Under the pieces are notes generated by a model. It did no database searches. It saw nothing but the letters and a program-made list of their open reading frames with translations, and had not been told where the DNA came from. The position numbers were made by a program, and so were the translations under genes. Source: Struthio camelus (lineage: Eukaryota > Chordata > Aves > Struthioniformes > Struthionidae). From it: a stretch of DNA of 64,000 nucleotides. The DNA lies in the NCBI RefSeq assembly GCF_040807025.1, contig NC_090945.1, forward strand, positions 77,600,088 to 77,664,087, in the 5' to 3' direction. Below, piece after piece: positions 49,339 to 57,468 of the stretch (position 1 is its first letter; every line of letters starts with the position of its first letter).

Positions 49339-49423
49339 AACTTTACTTGATTTAAAGGGATTTATTTCCTCTACATGGAATCAGACAGGAACTGTGACTG
49401 GCAGACTTTCAGCCAAACATCCG
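19623..49423 (+). CDS. POLN: DNA polymerase nu, N-terminal 575 residues (partial, 14 coding exons)
   Basis: Coding segments: 19623-19755, 23832-23893, 26699-27220, 27695-27885, 29107-29219, 32611-32768, 42446-42514, 43806-43866, 44343-44407, 45241-45324, 45829-45918, 48222-48278, 49031-49084 and 49358-49423. All phases join. POLN is a family-A, low-fidelity nuclear polymerase linked to bypass and crosslink repair. Recognisable blocks are [10 protein letters not shown] and [13 protein letters not shown] (the decayed exonuclease-like domain), [33 protein letters not shown] (thumb), [19 protein letters not shown] and [18 protein letters not shown] (primer/template contact). The N-terminal 240 residues are poorly conserved. 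The ATG has A at -3 and G at +4. Motifs A, B and C are absent; about 320 residues should lie past the right edge. Confidence 0.95.
19756..23831 (+). other. POLN intron after the first coding exon
   Basis: 4.1 kb, AT-rich. A-rich tract at 21838-21866. The short open frames near 22.6-23.6 kb show no family resemblance. No gene or CR1 copy is seen. Confidence 0.7.
23832..23893 (+). CDS. POLN: POLN second coding exon: residues 45-65, GC donor
   Basis: Acceptor TTCTTTTTTAAAG; the exon adds [21 protein letters not shown], a charged and weakly conserved stretch. The only donor that keeps the frame is AAAAG|GCAAGC at 23893/23894, a GC instead of GT donor with an otherwise good consensus. It joins in phase 0 to EIHDSAM at 26699. 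Because the segment is poorly conserved, the exon rests on splice signals and phase. Confidence 0.65.
23965..23990. repeat. Perfect 26-bp palindrome
   Basis: The sequence equals its own reverse complement over 26 bases: a 13-base arm ATATATCACTATG and its mirror, without a spacer. It starts 71 bases after the last base of the upstream POLN exon, inside the intron with the GC donor. Confidence 0.95.
26203..26258 (+). repeat. 16-bp minisatellite
   Basis: The unit CCAAAGCAGTCTTTGT is repeated three times (the third truncated) and followed by a further CCAAAGCAG. It is a short local tandem within a POLN intron. Confidence 0.9.
26699..27220 (+). CDS. POLN: POLN third coding exon: residues 66-239
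   Basis: The largest POLN exon. Acceptor TTTTTTCCAG; it enters at EIHDSAM in phase 0 and ends [14 protein letters not shown]. It covers the divergent, basic and Ser/Lys-rich region of polymerase nu (for example [19 protein letters not shown]). It closes with the better conserved [20 protein letters not shown] and [17 protein letters not shown], which align with human CDIRHLDDW and AAALVITVMYTDGSTQL. The open frame continues beyond the donor, but that part is intronic. Confidence 0.92.
27695..27885 (+). CDS. POLN: POLN fourth coding exon: residues 240-303
   Basis: Acceptor CTTAACAG, donor GTCTG|GTGAGA. It reads [18 protein letters not shown], then a long divergent stretch, then [15 protein letters not shown], matching human SAIWDQEQEAHQQF. 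It ends with two bases of codon 303. Confidence 0.9.
27886..29106 (+). other. POLN intron
   Basis: 1.2 kb, AT-rich. It contains a local direct duplication (AATCAAGTTCTTGTTCAA at 28270-28287 and 28293-28310) and a 20-base A-run near 28414. No gene is seen. Confidence 0.8.
29107..29219 (+). CDS. POLN: POLN fifth coding exon: residues 303-341
   Basis: Acceptor TTCTGTGCAG, donor AACAAG|GTAACT. It encodes [20 protein letters not shown] and continues [11 protein letters not shown]; the [10 protein letters not shown] block is a polymerase-nu hallmark in the inactive exonuclease-like domain. Confidence 0.95.
29220..32610 (+). other. POLN intron
   Basis: 3.4 kb. The part from about 30.2 to 31.7 kb is less AT-rich than its borders and may be a decayed transposon, but I cannot assign it to a family. 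No gene is seen. An AAC tandem lies near 32277. Confidence 0.6.
32611..32768 (+). CDS. POLN: POLN sixth coding exon: residues 341-393
   Basis: Acceptor TATTTTTGTAG, donor GCATCG|GTAAGT. It reads [20 protein letters not shown] and then [16 protein letters not shown], close to human [20 protein letters not shown]. Confidence 0.96.
35010..35036. repeat. Inverted repeat (12-bp arms, 3-base loop)
   Basis: The arms GAAATTTCAGCT and AGCTGAAATTTC are exact reverse complements separated by TCT, so the RNA would form a tight hairpin. No rho-type or tRNA context is seen; it lies deep in a POLN intron. Confidence 0.9.
37491..38108 (-). mobile_element. CR1 LINE, 3'-end fragment, - strand
   Basis: On the + strand it starts with the typical inverted CR1 end (CAGAATCACAGAATG, then GAGGTTGGAAGGGACC and ATCATCTAGTTCAACCCC). 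It continues through CTCTGGGCAACCTGGTCCAGTG and TCTTCTCCAGGC, then CACAGTACTTCGGATGTGG, so the element lies on the - strand with its 3' end at the left. About 620 bases are present, the usual 5'-truncated state. It is the best-preserved transposon in the window and the clearest sign of a bird-like genome. The open frames within it are fragments, not host protein. Confidence 0.95.
40015..40740 (+). mobile_element. Old CR1-type LINE fragment with part of the reverse transcriptase ORF
   Basis: The frame 40230-40520 reads [20 protein letters not shown] then [13 protein letters not shown] and [19 protein letters not shown], which is the C-terminal part of CR1-family ORF2. Upstream DNA (GATGAGCTTCAGTGTAGATAA, then GGAATCGTTGTTGACAG) also fits this family. 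It is the same family and orientation as the 7345-7990 copy. A stop codon ends the frame before the expected end, so it is a dead copy. Confidence 0.85.
40789..41035 (-). mobile_element. Degenerate CR1 3'-end fragment, - strand
   Basis: It starts GGAATCATAGAGTAATTTGAG then CTGGAAGGGCCCTCTGG and GTCTAGTTCAACCTCCTGCTC, a diverged version of the CR1 end at 37491. It sits only about 50 bases after the old CR1 copy, in the opposite orientation. The right boundary is approximate. Confidence 0.8.
42446..42514 (+). CDS. POLN: POLN seventh coding exon: residues 394-416
   Basis: Acceptor TTTTTTTTTTTAG, donor TTACAG|GTAAGA. The 23 residues [18 protein letters not shown] then ARNLQ match human VRENLKTLYRLTMDLCSKL in pattern and exon length. 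Phase 0 at both ends. Confidence 0.9.
42515..43805 (+). other. POLN intron
   Basis: 1.3 kb with a TA microsatellite and T-run at 43725-43758, just upstream of the next acceptor. No gene is seen. Confidence 0.8.
43806..43866 (+). CDS. POLN: POLN eighth coding exon: residues 417-437
   Basis: Acceptor CTCGCTTTCAG, donor TTGGCGG|GTATGA. It reads [20 protein letters not shown], close to human YGLWQLFRTLELPLIPILA, the start of the polymerase fold (thumb base). Confidence 0.95.
44343..44407 (+). CDS. POLN: POLN ninth coding exon: residues 437-458
   Basis: Acceptor TTTGTATTTACAG, donor CTGGGG|GTAAAT. It reads [20 protein letters not shown], matching human VMESHAIQVNKEEMEKTSAL. Confidence 0.95.
45241..45324 (+). 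CDS. POLN: POLN tenth coding exon: residues 459-486
   Basis: Acceptor CTAATTTATAG, donor AGAGAG|GTAATA. It reads [20 protein letters not shown] then TSSSQLRE, almost the human sequence. Confidence 0.96.
45636..45708 (-). mobile_element. Short CR1 end fragment, - strand
   Basis: CACGGAATCACAGACTAG then GAGATTGGAAGGGACTTCTG and GATCATCTGGTCCA show the last 70 bases or so of a CR1 in inverted orientation, inside a POLN intron and about 120 bases before the next exon. Confidence 0.85.
45829..45918 (+). CDS. POLN: POLN eleventh coding exon: residues 487-516
   Basis: Acceptor TTTCTTAATGTAG, donor GCTGTG|GTGAGA. It reads [20 protein letters not shown] then [10 protein letters not shown], matching human ILFGKLKLHLL and the STSEAV end. 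Confidence 0.95.
45919..48221 (+). other. POLN intron
   Basis: 2.3 kb, AT-rich, with a T-run near 47757. No gene or transposon is recognised. Confidence 0.75.
48222..48278 (+). CDS. POLN: POLN twelfth coding exon: residues 517-535
   Basis: Acceptor TTTATTTTGCAG, donor CGGCAG|GTGAGC. It reads [19 protein letters not shown], nearly the human sequence. Confidence 0.96.
49031..49084 (+). CDS. POLN: POLN thirteenth coding exon: residues 536-553
   Basis: Acceptor TGTGATTTAG, donor AAAAAG|GTAAAA. It reads [18 protein letters not shown]; human VHKIKSTFVDGLLACMKK. Confidence 0.96.
49304..49338 (+). repeat. TC microsatellite plus T-run before a POLN acceptor
   Basis: About 14 TC units followed by eight T, ending 19 bases before the last visible POLN exon. 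It lies where the polypyrimidine tract is expected. Confidence 0.95.
49358..49423 (+). CDS. POLN: POLN fourteenth coding exon: residues 554-575, last in window
   Basis: Acceptor GATTTAAAG, donor CATCCG|GTGAGT. It reads [20 protein letters not shown] then HP. This is the family-A motif (TxTGRLS) that contacts the primer-template. The next conserved segment (NIQ in human) is not found in the remaining 14.6 kb. Confidence 0.96.
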
Positions 49424-49717
49424 GTGAGTCTTTTAGAAGATTTACATTTTACTTTGAATTTAAAAATAATGTTATTTACATAAAATATTCCATGTTTTTA
49501 ACTCATTAAATGTTTGATTCTGGTTTTTTTCTAACAATTGCAATGTTATATGTAAATGGAAGACTGAAAAAGTGTATTGAACAGGTGCTTCATTCTAGAA
49601 CATTTGATTTTATGAATATTTTCCATTGTCTCTAGATCAGAGTTTAATATCCGTTTCCAGAAGTTTACCTAAAGCAGGGGGATATAACTGTGAGCCATGC
49701 AAACTCTAGATCTCTGC

Positions 49718-49763
<46 letters not shown>

Positions 49764-52277
49764 ATGATTAATGTCTGGTCTATATGAACTGCTCCCTGTA
49801 AAGGGTTCGTGATCCCTGGAAGCTACCAGGAACAGGAGCAAGTCCAAAACCTCATTTCTTCTGGAGTTCAGCTTCATGCTTCATAGCAGGCAAGGGCTGT
49901 TGCTTTAGTAGTCTGCCAGCTGCTTATATGGCCATGGGAATTAGGCTCTTTGTGCTTCCCCTGTGGCTTTGGCTATAATGGTGTGTTTGTGACTGGAATG
50001 TCTTTTGTTTTGAGTTTCTGGACGGCTAAAAACTTTGGGTGTTTCCAGTGTGGCCCTTAGAAGTACATAGGTGCATGTATTTTATTGTAACATTTTGCTT
50101 AGATTTTATGGAGTGTACTGCTCTTTGTAGGGACTGGTGAGGCTTTTGCATTTCATTTCTTTTGGAGCCAATAGCTGTGCAGATGAGCAGGCCTTCTCCC
50201 CTGGTACCAGGACAGGACTGCAGTGTGCCCCATGGGCTCAAGTATCAGAGGTGTAGGAGGGAGAAGAGCAGTAGAAAAACAGTGACTACTTACCTGGGGA
50301 AATTTTCTGTTTGGTTTAATCACGACCTTCCATGACAAAGAGCTGACCTCTAGCCCTGTGGCAGCCTCAGAGATGCAGAAGTGGAACTTGGCTCGTGAAG
50401 TCTTGTGGGAATTGGAGAGGCTGCTTTCCTGTTAACCTGTGCCTAAAAGTACAGGCACACGTTCTTAACCATGCAGCTTTGGGTACTGCTTATCAATCTG
50501 TACAGATACTAGCCTTGAGTTTCATGGGTACAAACGGCATTGGAAGTTTTCTGCACTCTCAGGTGCAAGATCTTGATTTCCTGCAGCACCATTTAGGAGT
50601 AGAGGAGTTAGAAATAACCGTTCAGTTGTGACTACTCAGTGTGGGAGGACTCATGAGGCTCCCTGCAAGTCATTGCTAATATGGTAGGTTTCGGAGTGCT
50701 GGCAAAAACCTGTCCTGAGACGTTCTTGTGTCACACTACTGGTGACAACTCCCCTCTTACCTACCTCGACAGCTGAGGATTCATTTACATCTTCCTACCT
50801 TCATGGTGTATATTGGCATACCATTTGTCATCAAAAAATTTGTAGGAAGTGATCATGCTTCGTGCTGAGTAAAAAACACTGTGATTCTGAATAAACAATG
50901 AAACTGAGCAATGTTATTACTGTTCCCACTTCTTATGTACCCAGACTGGTGGGGGGAAGTGACAGGAGGGAACAGAAAAGTAGATCATGAAGGTTACAGT
51001 TTCCTAAATGGTCTAATCTGATGTACAGATGTTACAAGTCAGAGCTGAACAGACAGCCATCTTCAGGAACTGCATACACTGGAAGGTGGCTTTTGGCCTC
51101 TCATGCTATAAACAGCATGAACCCTGCATTTCTGAAAGGTTGTTTTTCTCCAAAGTAATGCTGCTACAGTTAGGATCCAGAGTTACTAAAGCTGAATTTT
51201 TATTATAATACATTGGCATGGCAATTTTGTGTGAAATGTTTATTGCAGCACCTATGCCATCTGTTTCTGAACAGGGCTAGTTTATTGATATGTAAGACAT
51301 AACTGCAATGCGCAGTCACTTTACTAAGAGGTGAGGGGTTGGGAGATTCTTGCCAAAATCATAAAAATATTGTAGGTATTTCTGCGGTCACTATGATGTT
51401 ATGTCAAATTTTGTGTGAGTATTTGTTTAGGTAGTTTAACAGTGTTTTAAAATTCTTTAAAGAGTGATTAAAGCAAAAGATAAGTGTAAAACGGATAAAG
51501 CGAGAATTCAAATAGGGAAAAAAGCATTCCATTTGCAGCCCTGGTAGTGGGAGATGGGGTTCCAAACAAAGGTTTCTTTTTTAATATATTTTTTTTGTTT
51601 TATAAAGATAATGGATCTATCTGTCCTCTTTCCTTAGAGACCTTAAACAGGGTCCAGGAAGGATTTAAACTCTTAGGTTTAAGGGAAAGGTTTAAGGGGA
51701 AATGACCAGGCATAAAGCACAGAGCAGGATTTCTTTTTCATTCTATGATCTCCTTCCAGACAAATCCACATCTGATGTATGGATGATGTATATTTTTGGC
51801 CTTAAGTGGGTTACTCTCAATAGTTAAGCTTGTTCACATGAATTTTTATGACTTTTGTTGCATCAAAAGTTGTTGCAGCAACTTAGAAGGCTTTTTTTTT
51901 TTTTTGAGAACTTTACAGTTATTTTCCACCTAAACGTTGATTTTAGTTTAACTGCGTACTCTGATGCTGCATAATTAATACATTTTTCAAAAATAACAAA
52001 AAATGGTATATAATATTACATTCATAAAGATTTAATTTCTGTTTTCCAAACCTGCTTTAAAATATCACTCTCCAGCTTCTCACCTTTTAAAGTAAAAATA
52101 AGTCACGACAGAGGTGGAGAAGTGTAAAGCCAATTAAGACAAAGCCTCTTTTAGAATGAAAAGAGAATCTTAACTTTAGAGATAAAGATTACTTATAACT
52201 GTGTTGTATAATTCGGTTTAATATGTAAACTTCTGTACTAGAATCAGATATTCTGTATTATGGCTTTTTCCCCACAG

Positions 52278-52372
52278 GGTTCTGCAGCAGAGAGAACTGA
52301 AATGTTACTAATGAATTTACACTTTTGTACTTCAGAAGATGTTTGTGTCATTAATCTAGAAAGCATAGACGG
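52278..52372 (+). other. Possible unrecognised exon A
   Basis: A strong acceptor (CTTTTTCCCCACAG) is followed by 95 open bases reading GSAAERTEMLLMNLHFCT and SEDVCVINLESID, then a donor GACGG|GTAGGC. Entered in phase 0 it could even follow the last visible POLN exon (which ends in phase 0), giving an alternative POLN tail. I do not recognise the protein. Short open segments with splice-like ends do occur by chance in AT-rich DNA. Confidence 0.2.
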
Positions 52373-55300
52373 GTAGGCTTCAAGGGGCATATCCTTTCTT
52401 TTAGTGACAAAAAGGCATACTAGTGGTAACTAAACTGATTTACCTTCTCAGGCCAGATGAAAAAAATAAAAGCACTCCTATTTGTTAGTAGGAAAATGGT
52501 TTTTACCAGCTTGCCCAAAAAGGTCGAGAAATAAAATAATTGAACATATCAATCAGAAAAGCAGATTAGCCTTTACTTTAATTTGGAAAGCAGGAGTGCC
52601 GCTAGAGAAACTAGCTAGAGTATAGTTGAATATTCACATGCTCAAAGAAATACCAGAAGAAACCTGATATATTGAATGTTGAATACATCTCAATCTCTCC
52701 GGCAGATACAAGTAGTATCTTCTAACATTGTATGCATGATAGAGATTTGCGTGCCTGTTTATTAGAAAATGTGTGTTACTCTCAGTATTTGGAATATGAA
52801 TAATTGTCCATCTCATTTCAGTTCTAATAGAAGAGACAAAATCTCTTGAAGTAAAGACTGTCCTGTATAACTACTATCAAAAATGAGTCTATTCAGTCAA
52901 TTAATTTAGCTAATCAGTGTGTGTAGAAGTCTCTGTTCAAACTGTAGGCATCTTCTGGAGTGAATGGACTAATTCCTTCCGAGTTAAAACTCAGAATGTA
53001 GCTTTGGGCTGGTTTATCCTGTGATTTATGGCTGGTATGAATAAGATGCTGCCTATTTGCCTTCCTCTGCCTGACCTCAGTGTTCTGATAATACTATCCC
53101 AGCAGGATTAGCATACCCATCCTTAGCATACCCACACAGAAGCATACCAACCAAAGTGGACTGTCAGAATCATGCTATCGGAACTTGAAGTTGACAGAAC
53201 GTGGCAGCTTGCACATTTGAGGCATTTTGTCCCAGGCCTTGTTAAGGCTACAGGCTGAGCTGTGATATACCAGCACTTTTTTGAGACACTTCCTAGTCTC
53301 TAATCACAGATATTTAGATTCCAGCACGTACAGAATGTTCCACAAGGTATTTCAAATTTGTACAGCAGCTCGCTGCTGCTGAAAGGTGTCCTGCTTCCCC
53401 TGTCCGTTTCCTTCACAGCTCTTAGAAGAGTCTGACAGGTTTCAGAGCTGATGCAAGGTAAGGAGCCAGACACTGTCTCTGAGAGCAGAGATGTGGTGAG
53501 ATCTCCTTTTTTGGCAGAAATGACCTAATGCCTTGGTTGCTTGTAAAACTGCACTGTTTTTTTTAAAATTTGTTTTCATGTGCTATCTTACTGAGGTGAA
53601 TCATGACATGAAATGGACAGACAGTGCTACTGCATGGTTCTTACGTTTATATTGATCTTACTTGATTGTATTTTCTATAATTTTTTTGAACTGTGTTTAT
53701 TGGAAAACACTGGGTCTACTGACAAGTCAGTCAGACGTATTCCAGGATCATTTGAAATGTCCGGTCAAAAATCTTCTTTATTATCATCTAAGTTAACGAA
53801 AGCTTTTTTAGGTAAGCATGCTCTGACATAGGCTTCCCCAAAATCATACATTTTTAAGATAATCTTAACGTGATGAGAAAGTGAACTTTTTTTGCCTATG
53901 CATTTTCTTGGTCCTTTTCATTAAAGCAATTCATTGTGGTTTTTTCTAGTCTATACAAACAACATGTTACTCAGATGTGTTGATATGTTCATAGAGAAAG
54001 TCAGAGCATGCATGCTGTTTATTGTGGTCAGTCTGTCTTCTTTGAGTATCTTGTGCATTCAGAACATGTTTTTCTTTTTTACAGTGTTTCTTTTTAATAT
54101 ATTTCTTGCAATACTATTCAGTCACATACTGATTATAAATGCACTAATACCACTAAAATAGTATCTCATTTTGTGTATATTCAGACTTTTGCTGGTTTTA
54201 CAATCTCTTGTATTGTTACTTTATTTTTAGAGGTATATTTTAGCAAAATTTTTGGCATTTGTAAAGAAGCTGTATTTACCACACTGGAGAGACAAATTCC
54301 CCGTTTCCTCTCTTTCTTCCTCACTTCTCCCAGTGTTTTGTTTTGTGATATAGTGAAATTTCACTTATAAGTGCATGAGTGAGTATGTTGACAAGACTTT
54401 AGTTCAATTGCTGCTGTTACAAATTTACATTACGTCAACATTGCAGTAGGTTTGTATAACACGTTCATATAACATATTTGTGAATCTTATGGTGAATTTA
54501 GTGTATCCAATGCATAGACTGCATTTTATAGCACAGTATTTTCCATTTAGGTCAGTAAAGCTTGGAGCATCATCTGAGCTGTAATTCTATAGTGATAGGA
54601 GGAGTTCAATCATGTAGATAACCTCTCTTCTATTTAAGATTGTCTTTGTATGTATAATTATGTTTTGTGTAGTATTTAAGGAAAGAAAGATAATGTGAAG
54701 TCGATATAAAACTGCTTCTACACAGAAATCAGCATCAAAAATGCTTGCATAATACAGCATAGCTATGGAGTCTGTCATTATTTCTTCTACAAACTAAACA
54801 TCAGCACAGAAATGTAAAGAGCAATTAAAATTAACAGCTGAAAAATGAAAGCTTCTATACAGCTCTGGGTAATACGAGCTAAAGTATTTTTAGCACATTA
54901 TGCAATATTCACTGTGGAGGCTGAATTCCTCCTTCTCTCTCCTTTAGTTGCTGACAAAAAGCTCCTCAGAGAAGCTTAGACCTCTAGAAAACAGAGAAAA
55001 AAGTTCCTGTGAAGATCCCCTGTGTTGGAAAGATAATGGCACCGTACACTTCTCTTTGCTACATTAACATTCTAAGATACTACTTTTCAGTACAGCATCT
55101 GTAAATTAAATTACCTGCACTTGAGCACCTATTGCGGTTGAGTTGGCTTCATTAAGGTGGTTGGGTGTATGCTGATTCGTTTTGTCCCTGGAGTGGCCTC
55201 TGCCAGTCATGCAGAGGTAGAAGGTCTGCAAGTAGAAGCCAAAACTCTGTGCTGATCACCTTTTAGAAATTCATAGTGAAGTATAGTTGGTGTTACTGCA

Positions 55301-55744
55301 TTTTTTTTCTCTAACATGAATATGACTGGAGCAAATGGCTAACAAGAAACAAAATTAGCATGATCTTCGGTCAACCGGAGTGGTTTCTAGCTATCTACAT
55401 GCGTTTCACTGCTTTGCAAATTAGAAGCTTTTTTAGGTGAGGTAATTTTAATGCTATCTATAATCACGATCTTTATTCTTCCAGTGTTAGTCCAAACACA
55501 TTTCAACTCCAGGCTAAGCAGATGTTTCTTATGCTGGAGAATGCCATTTCTTAGTATCCACTGAGATTCTTGTACCTTCTTGCTAAGGAATTTGAGAATT
55601 GATAGAGCCCATCTCCTGACTGAGTTCATTTTCATTGTCCTCATTGGTAAGGCAGTTGCTCAAAAAGTGTATCTTCAGCAATATGTAGTAAATCTTCTAT
55701 CATTTTTATATTATTGGAAATAATCGTATGCCTATTTCTTACAG

Positions 55745-55944
55745 AAGTTGTCTGTTGGTACCTCTTGTGAGGGGACTGAGTTATTAGAAGTTCTACTTAA
55801 AGATTTTTTTTTTTTTTTAATACAAAGTATTCCAGTAGTGGGATTTTTAGAAATGCACTCTTTTAAGTCTCCAGTCATTGAATATTTCCTATATTGTGAG
55901 AGGACAATTCAAAAAGTAATCTATTGTCTCACAAGCTCTCAGAA
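55745..55944 (+). other. Possible unrecognised exon B
   Basis: Acceptor CTATTTCTTACAG, 200 open bases, donor CAGAA|GTGAGT. The translation starts KLSVGTSCEGTELLEVLLKD, has a Phe run caused by a 15-base T-run, and ends TIQKVIYCLTSSQ. Protein-like in look but not recognised; the T-run inside argues against a conserved exon. Confidence 0.2.
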
Positions 55945-56714
55945 GTGAGTTGTTTTAGCTTGTTCTTCTAGCTGCCAAATTTGTTTTTTGTGAGGAGTAT
56001 GATAGTTTTGGAATGAGGAGAACTAATAAAATGAGTCCTTCAACAAAAAAAGGAGACTTATTTCTGTAGGAGAAATAGAGCTAGAATTCCCATGGAGAAT
56101 TCACTGTAATCCTAAGTCTAAAACTAGTGTGTTCAAATTCTGACTGGAGTGAATATTGCAGAAGGTGTAAGGAAACAGTATGCAGATTCTGATGCTGCTT
56201 TGAAAATTGAAATCCACCACATTTTGCTACCGCTCTTTGGTCCACCAAGGTCTCATCTTTATTAACAGACACAGCAGGGCCAAGGGCAGGCTCAAGCCCA
56301 TTCACGTTATTGTGCGTAGTATGTAATTGTTAGCACACACTCTGCTGAGCTAGCACTCTCCAAGACAGCATCTGGGCCTGATTCAAATGATAGAATGTGT
56401 CAGAGCCTTTTCCGAAAAGACGATATGGACAAAATAGAATATTTATGAGAAGAGATGTGAGCCATGCTGTGATACATGTCCTAAGGGCTAGAGACCAGAA
56501 TCTATTCCCTTTTGTTTCTGTTACAGACATTATCTGAGGTACAGGCCTGTTGGTACTGTTCTCATGTCACCATCAAGACTGGTGCTTTGTTTTCCTGTGG
56601 GAAGGTTTACAGAATAACACAGGGAAAATGCATGTTTTTTTAGATACTCGGATTTCAGAGAACCTGAATTTCTAGTATTCCATACAAAGCTCAACGCTGT
56701 TATACTGCTTACAG

Positions 56715-56900
56715 TGTCTTTAGCATCAAGTGCTTCTTCAGGGTTGGTGACCAGGACTAGGACCAGCTTGCATGTGCCGTTCCAACTTCAGGCCTCCTGC
56801 CCTTACTTCAGCATGGAATCACTGGGTTTGCTGTTAGCAGGGGAGAGCTCCTCTACTCCTCTAATCATTCCTTTACCTCGTCTTCAGGGAGAACTTCAAA
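56715..56900 (+). other. Possible unrecognised exon C
   Basis: Acceptor CTGCTTACAG (or TTTAG at 56723). The open frame includes TSLHVPFQLQASCPYFSMES and STPLIIPLPRLQGELQ, then a weak donor CAAA|GTAGGA. It ends in phase 1, exactly the phase the next candidate (57186) needs. Confidence 0.2.
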
Positions 56901-57185
56901 GTAGGATGAGTTTAAAAGCAGCTTTAAGTCAAGCAGAAAATGGACACATCCTCGTGTTGTGGCATTCCTTTGCAAGAAGTAGTCTCTTACTCATAGAGTG
57001 TTCCAGTGGATTACTTGGGCATCTTCACTGCTGAAATCACCATGTCACCGTATGCCTTCTATCACAAAAAAATTGAATTTCTGCTCCATGCAGGATTATG
57101 GTTTTTTTCATTTTATTATTTTGTTTTTCAGCAAGTGAGTTTTCCCTCACTAGCCAAAAATAAATTGTTTTTTTTTTTTTTTCAG

Positions 57186-57317
57186 AGGTGGTTGAAGCCC
57201 AAAGTCCTATTGGATGCTTACCTCTAGAACTGTTTCATCCCACTACTTGGAAAGATAAAACAAGGTTCTGTTCTCTATGCTCTTGCTTGGACAGTTTGTT
57301 AGCTGGAAATTTTCTCA
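57186..57317 (+). other. Possible unrecognised exon D
   Basis: A 15-base T-run and CAG form a very strong acceptor; the donor is TCTCA|GTAAGA. It reads VVEAQSPIGCLPLELFHPTT then WKDKTRFCSLCSCLDSLLAG. Entry phase 1 and exit phase 1 both agree with neighbours C and E. Best-looking of the candidates, but its family is unknown. Confidence 0.25.
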
Positions 57318-57441
57318 GTAAGATTCACTATTTTCAACAAGATTCAATATACCCAACAACAGGAATATCTTGTTTTCAAATCCAGTGCTAGTACAACCCA
57401 GAAATTGGCTTCTTGCAGGTTCATAATTGAATTTTTTTTAT

Positions 57442-57468
57442 AATATCAATATTTGTAATATTGATATT
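57442..57468. repeat. Inverted repeat (12-bp arms, 3-base loop)
   Basis: AATATCAATATT and AATATTGATATT are exact reverse complements with TGT between them. It lies in the long right-hand intron, about 125 bases after candidate exon D. Confidence 0.9.

Noticed and set aside
53735..53811. Open segment with donor TTTTTTAG|GTAAGC as an exon following candidate A
   Set aside because: Phase would fit, but the acceptor lacks an adjacent pyrimidine tract and the next segment does not join; too weak to list.
54948..55072. Open segment LLTKSSSEKLRPLENREK after a CTTTAG acceptor as a further nested-gene exon
   Set aside because: It runs into a stop without a good donor and its phase does not fit neighbouring candidates.
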